64,000 bases of DNA from Metabacillus sp. B2-18 (GTDB lineage Bacteria; Bacillota; Bacilli; Bacillales; Bacillaceae): the NCBI RefSeq assembly GCF_021117275.1, contig NZ_CP088246.1, forward strand, positions 124,001-188,000, in the 5' to 3' direction. The notes under the pieces are model-generated. The model was given only the letters and a program-made list of their open reading frames with translations. It was not told the DNA's origin and made no database searches. Position 1 is the stretch's first letter. Each line of letters starts with the position of its first letter. The position numbers and the translations under genes are program-made. Positions 25,062-36,231 of the stretch are shown one piece after another.

Positions 25062-26243
25062 ATGAAGAAAAAGTCTGTGTTAAAACCAATTTTAGGTCTT
25101 GCTATTGCGGGTGGGTTACTAGTTCCTACTGTAACTGATGTTAAAGCTGCTACAGTTGATCCTACAAAAATAACTACACTTCAGAATAGTGAGTATGATC
25201 TGCCTGATGGTGGACCAATTTTTTGGGGAGGTAAAGGAACAAACCTTTATAAGACCGACAAAGTGGTACCGGGTACGATAGTAGGTATATTTAAAAAAGG
25301 TACTCATTCCAGTTCGGAGGGGTATTTCAAAGAAGTGTTTGAAACAGGTAATACTTATGTGTATGGTTTTGCAGATCGTTTTGATGCAAAAAGCGCAACA
25401 AATCCATATCACTATATAGAAACTAAAGCTGAGAGATACGATCGAGTAAACGAGAACAACTATTCAAATTTTCATTTAAGATATAGTGTTTTTGTTAACA
25501 ATCCCACAGGAAACTATTATTTAACCGCTCACCGTCAAGGGGCAGAGAACTTTTATAAGATGGAAGTCCGTTATTATGAAGGGGTAAATTACCTAAATCT
25601 ATCTAAAGATGATTACTCTAAAGTTATAGATAACTATACTCCAGCACAATCAAAGAGTATTGCAGGGAAGAGTATTGTTATCCCAAAAGACACAAATCCG
25701 TATCGTGAGCCAATGGCAAGATTAATAGCTAAACAAGATATACCTTTACTTAAAAAGGAGAGTAACGGTACATATACGGCTGTGAAAATGCTTGAAAAGG
25801 GTGGATTCTACCGAATTTATGGAATAGATGGCAACCTTTATAACGTTGGTGGTGCTTATTATGTGCCTAGAAATGATGCATTAATGAGTCACTTTATTGG
25901 TAGATTACAAGTTAATAAATCTGTCCCAATGTATAACCCTAGTGGTCAAATTCACAGATATTTAACTGCTGGTGAAGCTGTTAGAGTCTTTGATTATGAC
26001 AATGGAAAGTATGATGTTGGTGGAGGGTATTATGTTCTTGATAGTACTAAAATTCAGTACTTCGTTGGGGCTATTACAGCAAAACAAAATGTTTCAGTAT
26101 TTAATGCAAATGGTAAGGTTGTATACACATTGAAAAAAGGCCAACGTGTGTTTATAGAAAGATTAGAAGGAAATAAAGCATATATTGATGGTGATACCTA
26201 TATTGTTCATGATAAGTCAAAAACTACTTATAGTAAGAGCTAG
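25062..26243 (+). CDS. Secreted protein with three C-terminal repeats
   Basis: 393 aa with a signal peptide (Lys-rich start, LGLAIAGGLLVPTV core, cut near VKA-A at 29-30). The C-terminal half holds three beta-rich repeats of about 50 residues ending in similar strands (YNVGGAYYVP, YDVGGGYYVL, YIDGDTYIVH), resembling bacterial SH3-like wall-binding modules. No catalytic motif is seen. It lies 21 nt before the giant surface-protein gene, so the two are probably co-expressed from the XRE-controlled promoter. Possibly a surface factor for cell contact during transfer. Confidence 0.55.
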   Translation: MKKKSVLKPILGLAIAGGLLVPTVTDVKAATVDPTKITTLQNSEYDLPDGGPIFWGGKGTNLYKTDKVVPGTIVGIFKKGTHSSSEGYFKEVFETGNTYVYGFADRFDAKSATNPYHYIETKAERYDRVNENNYSNFHLRYSVFVNNPTGNYYLTAHRQGAENFYKMEVRYYEGVNYLNLSKDDYSKVIDNYTPAQSKSIAGKSIVIPKDTNPYREPMARLIAKQDIPLLKKESNGTYTAVKMLEKGGFYRIYGIDGNLYNVGGAYYVPRNDALMSHFIGRLQVNKSVPMYNPSGQIHRYLTAGEAVRVFDYDNGKYDVGGGYYVLDSTKIQYFVGAITAKQNVSVFNANGKVVYTLKKGQRVFIERLEGNKAYIDGDTYIVHDKSKTTYSKS

Positions 26244-26264
26244 AAATTTTAAGGTGGTGGCTCT

Positions 26265-28229
26265 ATGAGAAAATTGAGACATAGTAAAATGTTTCAAGTA
26301 TTGTTGATTTTAGTTATTCTCCTTTCTATGTTGCCACCTAACCTTTTTTCATTCGCTTTACCTGTATCAGCAGTAGAAAGCGTACCTGCAAATATAAAAG
26401 CTAGTAATGTTCCACTTGAAAGGTTGCTAGTTGAACCAGCAGGGAGTGTCCCGAGTAGCGGGAGACATCCTCAATGGTTTGAGAAAACTGGTAACCTTAA
26501 TCCTTGGTCATATACAAGTATTAAAGAAAACGGGATATTACACCGTTCTACTGTTGCTGACAAGCATATGCAATTTCGAAAAACTAATTCGAGCCAGTAT
26601 GTAACTGATCCTATTTCAATTGCAGGAGAAAATGAGGCAGCTGTTCGGAAAAAAATGCAAGAAATTATTGATAGGGAAAAGAAAAAGAATCAATATGCAA
26701 CTCCAACTGAAGCCTTGGTTTTTCCAGTCCATAGTTATAGGACGTATCCTGTGTCTGTCTTAGACTGTAACAAATTTTCACTTGAAGATTCTAAGTATGG
26801 AAAAGTACCGACCGAGAGTGAGTTGAGGAACGGAACTTATTTTGGACGGTGCAATGCATTTACTTACACACCAGGAAACGACCCTTACATGAATAATATG
26901 AGTCTTTCAGATTGGACATATTACAGTAAGACATGGGGAACGCCAAGTGGAAGTTATAAAAAATATGAATATTACAACTGGCAAGGTGCGCGTTTTGAGA
27001 ATCGCAATACTGATTACTTTTTACAAATGAAATTCGATGTTTTACCTCCTAGATATGTAAAAATAGAACTTGTACCGAGTAAAGCCACAATTAAAGTCGG
27101 TGACACTCAACAGTTCAAAGTATATGGCTATCTAAATACCGGGCATAAAGTAGATATTACAACACTAACGGAACTTGTTTCATCAAAAACGGATATTGCA
27201 GAAATTGATTTTACAGGACTAGCGACAGGATATGAAGAAGGTGTAACAGGAATTATTGCTACCTTTGAAGATCCTGTGAGTGGTAAAGAGCTAGTAGACA
27301 GAGGGCTGTTGACTGTCGTTGATGATGACTCAGTAATACCCGCTGATCCAGGAACAATTGAATTAACACCTGAGTATAGTGCAATCATGGTCGGTGAAAA
27401 TCAGAGTTATAAGGTTGAATACATTAAGGCAGATGGTTCAAGGTTAGATGTAACAAGCACTTCAAGCTATAGTAGTAGTAATACATCAATAGCGAGTATT
27501 GATTCTACTGGTAAGGCTATTGGGATTGAAGAAGGACAAGTTACAATAACTGCAACTTACGATGGTAAAACTGACACAGCAATCCTTGATGTAACAGAGC
27601 TTATTATTGAATATGAGAATAAGCCGCCGATTGCTTCACTTGAAGTGTTAAAGGAATATTATTGGATTGAAACTGTTGAAATGACAGATTCAAGTTATGA
27701 TCCTGATGGAACGATTGTTTCTACTAATCTACTAGTTGATGGAAAACCAAGTTCTTTACATGTGAAGTACCCAAGGGTAACTGTTCCAGAAAACCATGTT
27801 GCACATTTAACTGTTACAGATGATGACGGGGCTTCTTCTGATGTAAGTAAGAGTTTTAAAATTTTACCAACTACTCCAACAGCTGATCTATCAGTTTACG
27901 GAAGTCTCAAAGTAAATCGTAAAATAGTTTTAGACGCAACGAATTCAGATTCAAAAAGTCCTGTTCATGTTGCTCCGATTGACTATAGTCAGACCAACTG
28001 GACAATTACACCTATAACTGAAGGAATAACACAGGATGACATTAAGGTAAAAGTATCTAGTGATTATTCCAAAAGAGAAATCTTAGTAAGAAAACCTGGA
28101 GAATATGAAGCTACAGTTACAGTAACAAATAATTTAGGTGAGACAAGTGAGCCAGTAACCAAAAAGTTCACTGTAGCTCCTGACCTTAAACCGATTGCTC
28201 AATTTACAGTAGAGGGAAAGAATGGATAG
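26265..28229 (+). pseudogene. Giant secreted Big/PKD-domain protein, 5' part
   Basis: 654 residues before a TAG at the IS3 insertion. A signal peptide (MLPPNLFSFALPVSAV) starts it, then a unique domain to about 250. Two bacterial Ig-like (Big2) modules follow (VPSKATIKVGDTQQFKVYG and LTPEYSAIMVGENQSYKVE), then PKD-like modules (SSYDPDGTIV near 470). The reading frame resumes at 29431, so the intact protein was about 1,890 aa. Large Big/PKD proteins are usually surface or adhesion proteins. Confidence 0.75.
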
Positions 28230-28240
28230 TCAACACTAAA

Positions 28241-29074
28241 CTAGACAACATTTTTAAGGTGTCCAAGTTTAAATTCAATTGGGCTAAGATAGCCTAATGT
28301 TCCATGGATTCGTTTGTGATTAAACCAATGGATATACTGTTGTAGTTCGTTCTCTAATTCTTCAAGACTATCAAAATGACGTCCCTTGACAAACTCAGTT
28401 TTAATGATTTTAAATGTAGCTTCTGCTACTGCATTATCATATGGGCATCCTTTCATGCTTAGCGATCGCTGGATATTAAAAGTCGCTAATGCCTCGTCAA
28501 TGAGCTTATTCTTAAACTCACTTCCTCGATCTGTATGAAACAGCTTAATCTTACGTAAATCTGTTTTGATTGACGCTAACGCACGATAAACTAATAAAGC
28601 ATTTTTATGACGACCGATACTATATCCAATAATTTCACGGTTAAAAAGATCAACAAATATACATATGTATTGCCATTTTTTATTGACTCTCACATATGTT
28701 AAATCACTTACTACGACTGATAATGCTTCGTCTTGTGTAAACTGACGATCAAGCTCATTTTTCTGTTCCGATTCGTTTGTCCCACTGGCATGTGGCTTGA
28801 ATTGCGCTAGAGTATATGAAGACACCAGGCCTTGTTCTTTCATTATTCGTCCGATTCGACGTCTAGACACAACCTTTCCACGCTTAGCTAGTTCCTTTTT
28901 GATTTTACGAGTCCCGTAATTTTGGAAACTCTCATGAAAAATCTCAATAATATCTGAAGTGATGTCGTCTTCAGCCTGACGTTCTTTTGCTTCATAATAA
29001 TAAGTACTTCTAGGTATTTGTAGGACCTTGCACATTGCTGATATCGAGTATTTGTGCTGGTTATTCTTAATCAC
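28241..29074 (-). CDS. IS3-family transposase OrfB
   Basis: 277 aa with a GTG start at 29074 if translated alone. HTH_21 region (GTRKIKKELAKRGKVVSRRRI) near 53, then the rve core: D near 124 (VVSDLTYV), D near 184 (FHTDRGSEF) and E near 218 (AVAEATFKI). It lies in the -1 frame relative to orfA. A slippery TTTAAAG near the orfA end (29113-29107, correct phase) and an open -1 frame from there to OrfB allow a fused OrfAB by frameshifting, as in this family. Confidence 0.9.
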   Translation of the reverse strand: MIKNNQHKYSISAMCKVLQIPRSTYYYEAKERQAEDDITSDIIEIFHESFQNYGTRKIKKELAKRGKVVSRRRIGRIMKEQGLVSSYTLAQFKPHASGTNESEQKNELDRQFTQDEALSVVVSDLTYVRVNKKWQYICIFVDLFNREIIGYSIGRHKNALLVYRALASIKTDLRKIKLFHTDRGSEFKNKLIDEALATFNIQRSLSMKGCPYDNAVAEATFKIIKTEFVKGRHFDSLEELENELQQYIHWFNHKRIHGTLGYLSPIEFKLGHLKNVV

Positions 29075-29076
29075 AT

Positions 29077-29361
29077 TTACTTTCGTCCTAGTATCAGCGC
29101 GGCTTGCTTTAAAATGTCATTCTCCATTTCTAATTGCTTATTTCGCTTTCTAAGCTCAGCTAGTTCCTTTTGTTCCGGTGTTAAATTGTCTTTTTCCTTG
29201 AAAGAACCAGAAGTTTGATTCTGACTCACCCATTTATCTAAAGACGAAGGAGTAAGATCATATTCTTGAATAATCTCTTTTCTAGGTTTGCCGCTGTTGT
29301 AAAGCTGCACAATCTGTTGTTTAAATTCCTCAGTAAATGTTCGGCGTTCTCTTTTAGTCAT
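29077..29361 (-). CDS. IS3-family OrfA (HTH)
   Basis: 94 aa: HTH_Tnp_1 domain (FTEEFKQQIVQLYNSGKPRK, then a DLTPSSLDKW helix) and a C-terminal leucine-rich coiled coil (ELAELRKRNKQLEMENDIL). It ends just before orfB and carries the TTTAAAG slip site near its end. Confidence 0.88.
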   Translation of the reverse strand: MTKRERRTFTEEFKQQIVQLYNSGKPRKEIIQEYDLTPSSLDKWVSQNQTSGSFKEKDNLTPEQKELAELRKRNKQLEMENDILKQAALILGRK

Positions 29362-29430
29362 TGTAGATTCTCCTCGATAATATTATCTGTAGTCTACTTG
29401 ACCTTAATTTTTCTGTCTAGTTAAGTGTAG

Positions 29431-32400
29431 CCGATTCAGAAAGTACTTCGTGATGAAACTGGAATTGCTAAGGTTAAGTTAACGGATAGCTCGTATTCAA
29501 TAGATGATGATACTATTGCACAACGCATATGGTATATAGAATATGATAGTAATAACGATGGACTTTTTGGAACTAAAAGAGATACACCCAAGCAGGTTAT
29601 CTCAGATGCAAATGAGCCAGTCGTTTACTATGAAACAGATCGAGTGGGGAACTACCGTTTTAATTTAGAAGTCGTGGAAAGTTTTAATCAACCAACGATC
29701 CCTGAATTCATATTAGCGGAACACTACTTAAGAGACGATACGGAACCTACACTTCCAGTACCATTACAGAGTATTGATCAGTATCATAAAGTAGAGAATT
29801 TTAATATCCCTCAAAATGATAAGGCAGTAACTGTAGATAATGCTCCGCCTGTTGTTGATTTTGGTATAACCAAACATAATAAAGTTGATATTTACTTAAA
29901 TTTTGCTGGTCTTGATACCGCAACAATGCAGACAAATCATACGAATTATGGTTCTCAAGATCGGTATTATCGAACAAATTATGTCGAAACAAGAACATGG
30001 GAAGCTTATGATTATAGTTATGATATTGATAGTGCTGAGAAAAATAAATTAACAGCTCTTGCGGGAGATTTAGAAGTAAACCTTATAACTAAGGGGATAG
30101 ATGCACGAGTTGTTATTGATAACTCTTATGAGAATAGACCAGATCCGGATGGAACATATAACATTAATTACCCTAACTGGGGTACGACTTATTGGACAGA
30201 TAGCTATTATGATACTGTAACATCAGCTAGTCCTAATTATTCTCCACCTTCTGGCTGGTACATTACTTCGACAACTGATAACACGCAAAATGAATCGTAC
30301 ACTTTTACTTGTTCATTCTCGACTGGAACCTACTGGTGTCCTAACTGGGATTCCTATACAAGTACATTACCATCTTGTGGTTATCTATCATGTACCTCTT
30401 GGAGTAAGACTTTTGTCAATCATACTTATGCTGATAGAACAGAATCAGATGCAAGAAGGGAAGAGAAAGGACTTCCACCACTATCACAAGATGCTTTTAG
30501 GACTTCTTCTACGGATAGGTATAGTCGAGTGAATACCGTTTCAAGGACATATAATATTCGAAAAGATGTTCCGCGATCCGCGTATGAGATACAGAACTTT
30601 ACAACAAGTGGTTCGCAAAAACCTTTTATTGATACAACCGATTATAGTGAGGCTATTTCAAATGCCTCTTATAGAGCGGGAGCTGATAGTTATTATATCC
30701 GCTATGATAAAAGGAATTGGTCATGGACTAACAATACCTCAAAGTTTAGTAGTGTTATTTCTGCAATGAAAAACAATTCCATATACTTATGGAACACTGC
30801 AAATAATGATAATCGAGTAAACTTTGAGAAGGTTATGACCAATGGTTCAAAGCTTGGGCAGTTCACTGTGTATGATAGCACTGCTGCTGAAAAGCATGTT
30901 CAGGAGATTGAAGATTACTTTATTAGTAACTATGCTCACAAAGAGGACGGAGTTAATAAAACTATTGTTCTTGGTGATAAAGTTGATTATACCGTCACTT
31001 ATGAAGATCATGAAAATGATCCAGAATTAAAACGAGAGTGGAAATTTGAACATGATCCAACTAAAGTAAACGGAAGGGTAATTGATAATCAACCTTCAGG
31101 TCCTATTGCACAAAACGGTCTATGGATTAACAATCCTATGCAACTACCAGCAGTAGGGACATATAAAATTCAATTACGTGCAATGGATGACCCAATTCAC
31201 TTTAAAGATTCACGATTCTATAATTTCCGTAAGTGGTCAGATGAGAGCATAGTAAGGGAATACACAGTTAATGTTCATAGACGTCCTACAGCATTGTTTA
31301 ATTTTACAGTAGACCAGAGTGATAATTTTAAACTCACATTAGATCCTTCACCTTCATATGATATCGATTTTAAAACTAATCGAGACGATAAAGGAATTGC
31401 GGAATATGAATGGAGTTATTATCTTGACGGTGTGGAATACGAAGGTAAGCCACCAGCTAACGTACAAGTTGACAAATTCTATGACGTAACATTGACTGTA
31501 ACTGATATAGATGGTGCAAGTGATTCAATAACAAAGAGAATTAGCACGAAAAATGAAAATTTACCACCTGTTGCTTTATTTGAAGTACAGGATATAGTAA
31601 CAAGAAGTGAAAAGTTAAACTTTATAGATTTAAGTTATGATCCAAACGATGACCCTCTTACAAACTATCAAATTACTGTGCGTAAACAAGGCGATCAAAC
31701 AGTACTTAAGAATTTAACTTCTTGGCCAGAAAGTTTTGAAGAGATGGGATTGCCGATTGGAGAGTATGTTATTGGTTTAACTGTTGATGATATTCCTAAA
31801 GTTGGGGCTTCATTAACTTCAGAATTATATGAACGTAATATAAAAGTAATCCGTGATAATGATCCGCCAGTTTCGTTATTTACTTTAAGCCCTAACCCAG
31901 TTGAAAAAGGGAAACTTCTCACATACGAAGATCAGAGTTACGATCCTAATGGTGATCCTCTAATAAACTACAGTTGGTTAGTGGAACAAATTGACGAGAA
32001 TGGGAACGTTATTGAATCTTGGAATACTGGTGTGCCACCAACAGATTTAGAGCAATTTGGTGGTATAGGCAAGTATAGAATTACACAAACGGTATTTGAT
32101 GACCCGCCATTCCCGCTACAATCTTTATCTGATGATTATACAATTGAAGTGGAAATGATACAGGGACCAGAAGCGCCGTTTGCTGAATTTGCTTGGGAGC
32201 CACTACAACCAACAGAAGAAGACACGATTACACTTGATCCTTCTTATAGTTATGACTTAGACGGAACTATAGAGGGGTATGATTGGTCAATAAAAGCTCC
32301 TAATGGAATTGTTACAACCTCTACATTAATGAATCCTAAGATAATGAATGCACAGGTTGGTGAATATGAGGTAACTCTAAATGTAATTGACAATGATGGT

Positions 32401-33132
32401 CTAAAATCAATAATACCTGCTGTTCATACCATTTTGGTTAAACCTAAAGCACCTAATAAACCGCCTGTCGCTGAATATATTTGGGAGCCATTTAAGTTGT
32501 TTTTAGGAGACAATGTTAAATTAAATCCAGAAGGCTCATATGATGTCGATGGTACGATTGTTTCTTATGAATGGAGCATAGCACCAACTATTGGAGCAAC
32601 GAGCAGCAGTACTGAAAAGTATCCAGAGTTTATTGCTACTTCTAGCCAGTATGAAGTTACTCTTAAAGTTACTGATAACGACGGAGATACGGATACTATT
32701 ACGAAAACTATAGAAGTTAACATTGCAAAGCTTCAAGCATTTGTTACTCATACAGATGAATGGAGAAATAGATGGGCTGCTGAAGGGTTTAATCCTGATA
32801 TTAATATGTTTAAAGCGGGTGAAAAGTTTGTTATTGAGTTAACAAGTACACCAGCTGCGTATGTATGGGGATCAATTGATTTAGGGGTAGATATAGGTAA
32901 AGTAGAAATTCCTTCCGCAAGTTTTAATCTAGTTTCCACGAGTTCAACGAAATATGTTTGGAGAGCGGAATTGTGGCAGGATAACTTTAAATACATTCCT
33001 AATGGCGAGTATTTATTTAACTTTTCTTCCATGCACCCTGTAAATTCACCCTACGTTCAAGCAGATGCAAACTACTTAGTAATGATTAACCAATCTATAT
33101 ACGATGCATTTAAGTTTCATAGAGCTAAATAA
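29431..33132 (+). pseudogene. Giant secreted Big/PKD-domain protein, 3' part
   Basis: Open without interruption from 29431 to 33132 (about 1,233 residues), in the frame continuing the 26265 gene's content. The first residues after the IS (KVKLTDSSYSIDDDTIAQRI) are a PKD strand pattern. A Tyr/Asn/Ser-rich region (about 30100-30900) holds the only cysteine cluster (SCGYLSCTSW). At least four PKD modules follow (SYDPNDDPL, SYDPNGDPL, SYDLDGTI, SYDVDGTI). No LPXTG or membrane anchor is visible at the end. An internal GTG at 29644 has no good ribosome site, so expression alone is doubtful. Confidence 0.72.
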
Positions 33133-33250
33133 TTAAAAGGGCAGAAAGCAACCTAACTCCTATAGATCTCTTTAGAACGATTACTCTCCAACTTAGATAA
33201 TATAGATACCTTGACTATAATTTTAATAAGTATTAATATAAAGGTAACAG

Positions 33251-33296
33251 AACCCACCACGCCTCTTAACAATGCGGACCAAGGTGGGTCATTTTG
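33251..33296 (+). terminator. Terminator after the giant gene
   Basis: ACCCACC / GGTGGGT stem with a long loop, followed by CATTTTGTATTT. Confidence 0.6.
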
Positions 33297-33315
33297 TATT
33301 TAAGGGGTTATTTCT

Positions 33316-34209
33316 GTGAATTCTGATAACGATTATATGAAAATTAAACCACCTACTACATATAGAGAGCAAGTAGAAATTTTCCAAAAGAGAAACTTAC
33401 ATATAGAAAATTCAGAATTCGCTGAAAAATATTTACAAAGAGTTAATTACTACAGGTTAAGCGCATATGCAATAACATTCAAAGATCCTTTATGTAAGGA
33501 ACACTATACAGAAAACTCAACGTTTGAAAAATTAACTTCGTTATATGAATTTGATCGAAGATTACGCCTTTTACTATTAGGAGTTCTAGAAACAATAGAA
33601 ATATCTTTTCGCACTCATATTTCATATGAGATTGCTCATAAATTTGGTCCACTTGGGTATAAAGATAAAGAGAATTTCATTAAAGAAAAATATCATAAAG
33701 AATCCTTAGATGAATTAGAAAATCTAATAAGTAGAAGTCGCAAAGGTGAGCTCTTTATTGAGCACCATTTTAAAAAATATAATGGTAATATTCCTATATG
33801 GGCAGCTATAGAAGTTACATCATTTGGTTATATTTCTAAGCTTTATCGTAATTTAAATGAAGACTTAAAAAGGCATATAGCTAAAGTATACTATAATATC
33901 CCTTATCTATATTTAGAGAGTTGGTTACAAACACTCTCAAATGTACGAAATGTTTGTGCGCATTATGGACGACTTTATAATAAGAAGCTGACGTTTAGAC
34001 CACGTTTATTTAAAGAAGATTTAAAAAGGTTTAATAATCAGAAAATATATGCTGCTATTTACATTATTCAAAGATTACTAACAAGAGAAGAGAGTCGGAG
34101 ATTTATAATTGATTTAGAGGCATTAATCTTGGAGTACGATGAAAACATAGACTTCCTTCATATTGGTTTTCCTACTAATTGGAAAGAGAACTTAATACAT
34201 CAAGAATGA
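33316..34209 (+). CDS. Abi_2 (AbiD/F-like) abortive-infection protein
   Basis: 297 aa from a GTG 9 nt after AAGGGG. N-terminal Abi_2 pattern (QVEIFQKRNLHI, then YLQRVNYYRLSAYAITF), an FDRRLRLLLLGVLETIEISFRTHI helix pair, and the HEPN-type RNVCAHYGRLYN (R-x4-H) motif near 217. AbiD/AbiF proteins protect against phage, and the R-x4-H motif is typical of HEPN RNases. It is a single gene with no antitoxin beside it, so likely a stand-alone plasmid defence gene. Confidence 0.82.
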   Translation: MNSDNDYMKIKPPTTYREQVEIFQKRNLHIENSEFAEKYLQRVNYYRLSAYAITFKDPLCKEHYTENSTFEKLTSLYEFDRRLRLLLLGVLETIEISFRTHISYEIAHKFGPLGYKDKENFIKEKYHKESLDELENLISRSRKGELFIEHHFKKYNGNIPIWAAIEVTSFGYISKLYRNLNEDLKRHIAKVYYNIPYLYLESWLQTLSNVRNVCAHYGRLYNKKLTFRPRLFKEDLKRFNNQKIYAAIYIIQRLLTREESRRFIIDLEALILEYDENIDFLHIGFPTNWKENLIHQE

Positions 34210-34481
34210 AAAATGTACAAACTTACCATATTTTATTATGTCCCAATATAAGATATTAATAGCAAATTAACATTTTCATAAACAATGCTGAATAGACTTT
34301 ATAATAACCTGATAAATCAATGGATCTTCTGGAAAGAATGAAAAATCCCTTTATCAAAGAAATTATTATAAAAAAGTCTCAACCAGCGTTAACGGGTTCC
34401 GTTTTAAGGTGCAAACAGGGAAGTACAAATACTGTATCTCCTTGAAAATTTGGTAGTAAACCACACCAATAACCACATAAG

Positions 34482-34518
34482 AAACCGCTGTCGTTTTGAA
34501 CGACAACAGCGGTTTTTT
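34482..34518 (+). terminator. Strong intrinsic terminator
   Basis: ACCGCTGT-CGT and ACG-ACAACAGCGGT pair with a small loop and bulge, followed by T7. Probably ends the abi transcript. Confidence 0.8.
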
Positions 34519-34744
34519 TATGTTAAGAACCTTTTCTTTCAATAGCTATCATTAAGAAAAAGGAAACAAGGTAACAAATGAGTAATCCGTTAATTCCAAG
34601 GAATTTTGTTAGGATAATTTTAAACCAAGGAAGACGTTATTGATCAATTAACCGATTCCTTCCGTTCATCACTAAATAGTAAGGGATATAGACAGTACAT
34701 TTATAGATCCAAGATTATTATAGTGTGTGTATAGTAATTTATGA

Positions 34745-34900
34745 TTAATCTACAAACACATAAGATGTTGTTCCTTCTATTTGAGCTATTTCTACAAGAT
34801 GAATAAATTTAGAAAGTGTTGTTTCTTCCATTAGTTTTGTTACTTTAACTTCCAGCAGTTCATCATAATTTAAAATTTCTGCAAATACTTCACAGCGCTT
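34745..34900 (-). pseudogene. Relic of a CadA-like P-type ATPase
   Basis: Minus-strand translation gives [34 protein letters not shown] and VFVD, matching the end of the actuator domain of Cd/Zn-exporting ATPases (pattern [26 protein letters not shown]-like, split here). Only about 50 residues remain. Confidence 0.6.
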
Positions 34901-35406
34901 TCTTTACTGGAACACTTTAACCAATTATTGTAGCATCGATTATCTCAATAGTCATAAATGTATTCATATCGTATCGAACTTTTCATCAATGGATAGCCAA
35001 AGTTAAATCTATGGTAGGTACATTTTACGTTCTGAAAACATATCGTACATGAATATAAAGATAAAGAAAATGGATATTTACTTTATGTACTAACTTGTAA
35101 ACACCCCTAAATAATTCTGCATATCCATACCTCTTCTTGATTTATTAGAAAACTAAATCCATAAGGTAAAATACTTCCGCTATACATACTAGAAGGTATC
35201 TCCTGCTAATACCTCCTTTTCTATTCTCTGATAAAATAGTGTCTGTTATAAAAAGATAGGTTCTTTTTAAGTCAATTTCATCACTTTCTTATTTCAGAAT
35301 TGAGTCCGATAAAAGCTAAATATAAAACAGTCAAAGTTATAAAAAATATACATTCCCAGACAAACAAAGGATCCAAATTATAAATATTTAAATTTATTTG
35401 TTATAC

Positions 35407-35438
35407 TTCACAATTCCTTCAAAATTCTACATTATACT
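35407..35438 (+). promoter_or_regulatory. Redox-island promoter A
   Basis: TTCACA (35407), N5, TTCAAA, N9, TATACT (35433). First of eight promoters with this exact spacing. It lies about 200 bp before the redoxin gene, so that transcript would have a long leader. Confidence 0.6.
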
Positions 35439-35637
35439 TACTATTGTCCTAGTTTTAAAAGTAGGGGAAGACAACCTAGTATATGTGTCATTTAAATGCA
35501 TGTTTTAGCAGTATATCTTTGAATATCGCAGCTATACATGCATTAATTGTCATACACCTTTTAGTTTATTTCACTAAATCGATAACTTTAAATATAAAGT
35601 TTACTTTGTAATCTATGAAAGGGAGTAAAAGAATACA

Positions 35638-36231
35638 ATGATAAATAATATTAATAAAAGCCGAGTAAAAGGTAAAAATAAGGGGATTTTCTTCGTTATT
35701 GGTTTTATAGTCCTTATATTCATTCTGTTATTTTTAATACAAATGTTAAATGAAAAGGAAAAAAACACAAGCGGATTACAGCCAGGCACAAAGGCACCAG
35801 AATTTAAACTTCAATCAACTCAAGGTGACATTGCCCTAAAGGATTTTAAAGATAAAAATGTTGTTCTTTATTTTTATGAAGGAAACAATTGTCAGGCCTG
35901 TATTGATCAACTTGAAGAACTTAACAATAACCTTGATAAATTTGAAAAACTAAATGCAGTTGTAGTTGCTGCTGTTACTGACCCATTGAAATATTCGCAA
36001 GAGGTTGCAGATGAAAAAGATATAAAAATCCCAATCATGTATGACCCAAACCACCAATTAGGAGATAAGTATGGTGTTTATAATGTACCAGGAGGAATGG
36101 ACATGGGCCCAGTAGATACTCATTCTGTTTTTGTTATTGATAAAGATGGGAGTGTAAAGTGGAAAGAAATATCGGTGGATGATATGTATGTTCCTCTTAA
36201 GTCGATATTAAATGAGTTGGAAAATCTATGA
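35638..36231 (+). CDS. Membrane-anchored TlpA/peroxiredoxin-like thiol protein
   Basis: 197 aa. One N-terminal membrane segment (about 17-40), then a thioredoxin-fold redoxin domain starting PGTKAPEFKL. The active site NNCQAC (C-x2-C, near residue 85) is placed as in AhpC/TSA and TlpA proteins. The domain would face outside, where it could keep thiols reduced, for example for haem attachment by the ccm genes of the island. It overlaps the RnfD-like gene by 4 nt, suggesting that protein supplies electrons. Ribosome site AAAGGGAG. Confidence 0.75.
   Translation: MINNINKSRVKGKNKGIFFVIGFIVLIFILLFLIQMLNEKEKNTSGLQPGTKAPEFKLQSTQGDIALKDFKDKNVVLYFYEGNNCQACIDQLEELNNNLDKFEKLNAVVVAAVTDPLKYSQEVADEKDIKIPIMYDPNHQLGDKYGVYNVPGGMDMGPVDTHSVFVIDKDGSVKWKEISVDDMYVPLKSILNELENL

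Larger units (their letters stand above)
28228..29432 (-). mobile_element. IS3-family (IS150-like) insertion in the giant gene
   Basis: About 1.2 kb with orfA and orfB. The ends share the inverted repeat ACACT-A/T-AACTAGACA (left near 28233-28247, right near 29410-29426), with weaker similarity further out. GAT occurs at both flanks (28225-28227 and 29433-29435) and could be a 3-bp duplication, but excising on that basis does not restore the frame. Exact ends are therefore uncertain by a few bases. Confidence 0.8.
34210..35406. other. 1.2-kb region of relics, no intact gene
   Basis: It contains a strong terminator (34482-34518), a hydrophobic minus-strand fragment at about 34530-34640 (LGINGLLICYLVSFFLM) of unknown origin, and the CadA-like relic at 34745-34900. 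The rest (34910-35400) is AT-rich with no recognisable coding. Confidence 0.5.

Noticed and set aside
28227..29430. TAG as the IS3 target duplication
   Set aside because: TAG at 28227-28229 and 29428-29430 is in the same codon phase, but it would have put a stop codon in the uninterrupted gene and does not fit the inverted-repeat ends.
35241..35253. TAGTGTCTGTTA resembling the tubC repeats
   Set aside because: A single match far from tubR with no dyad or further copies; probably chance.
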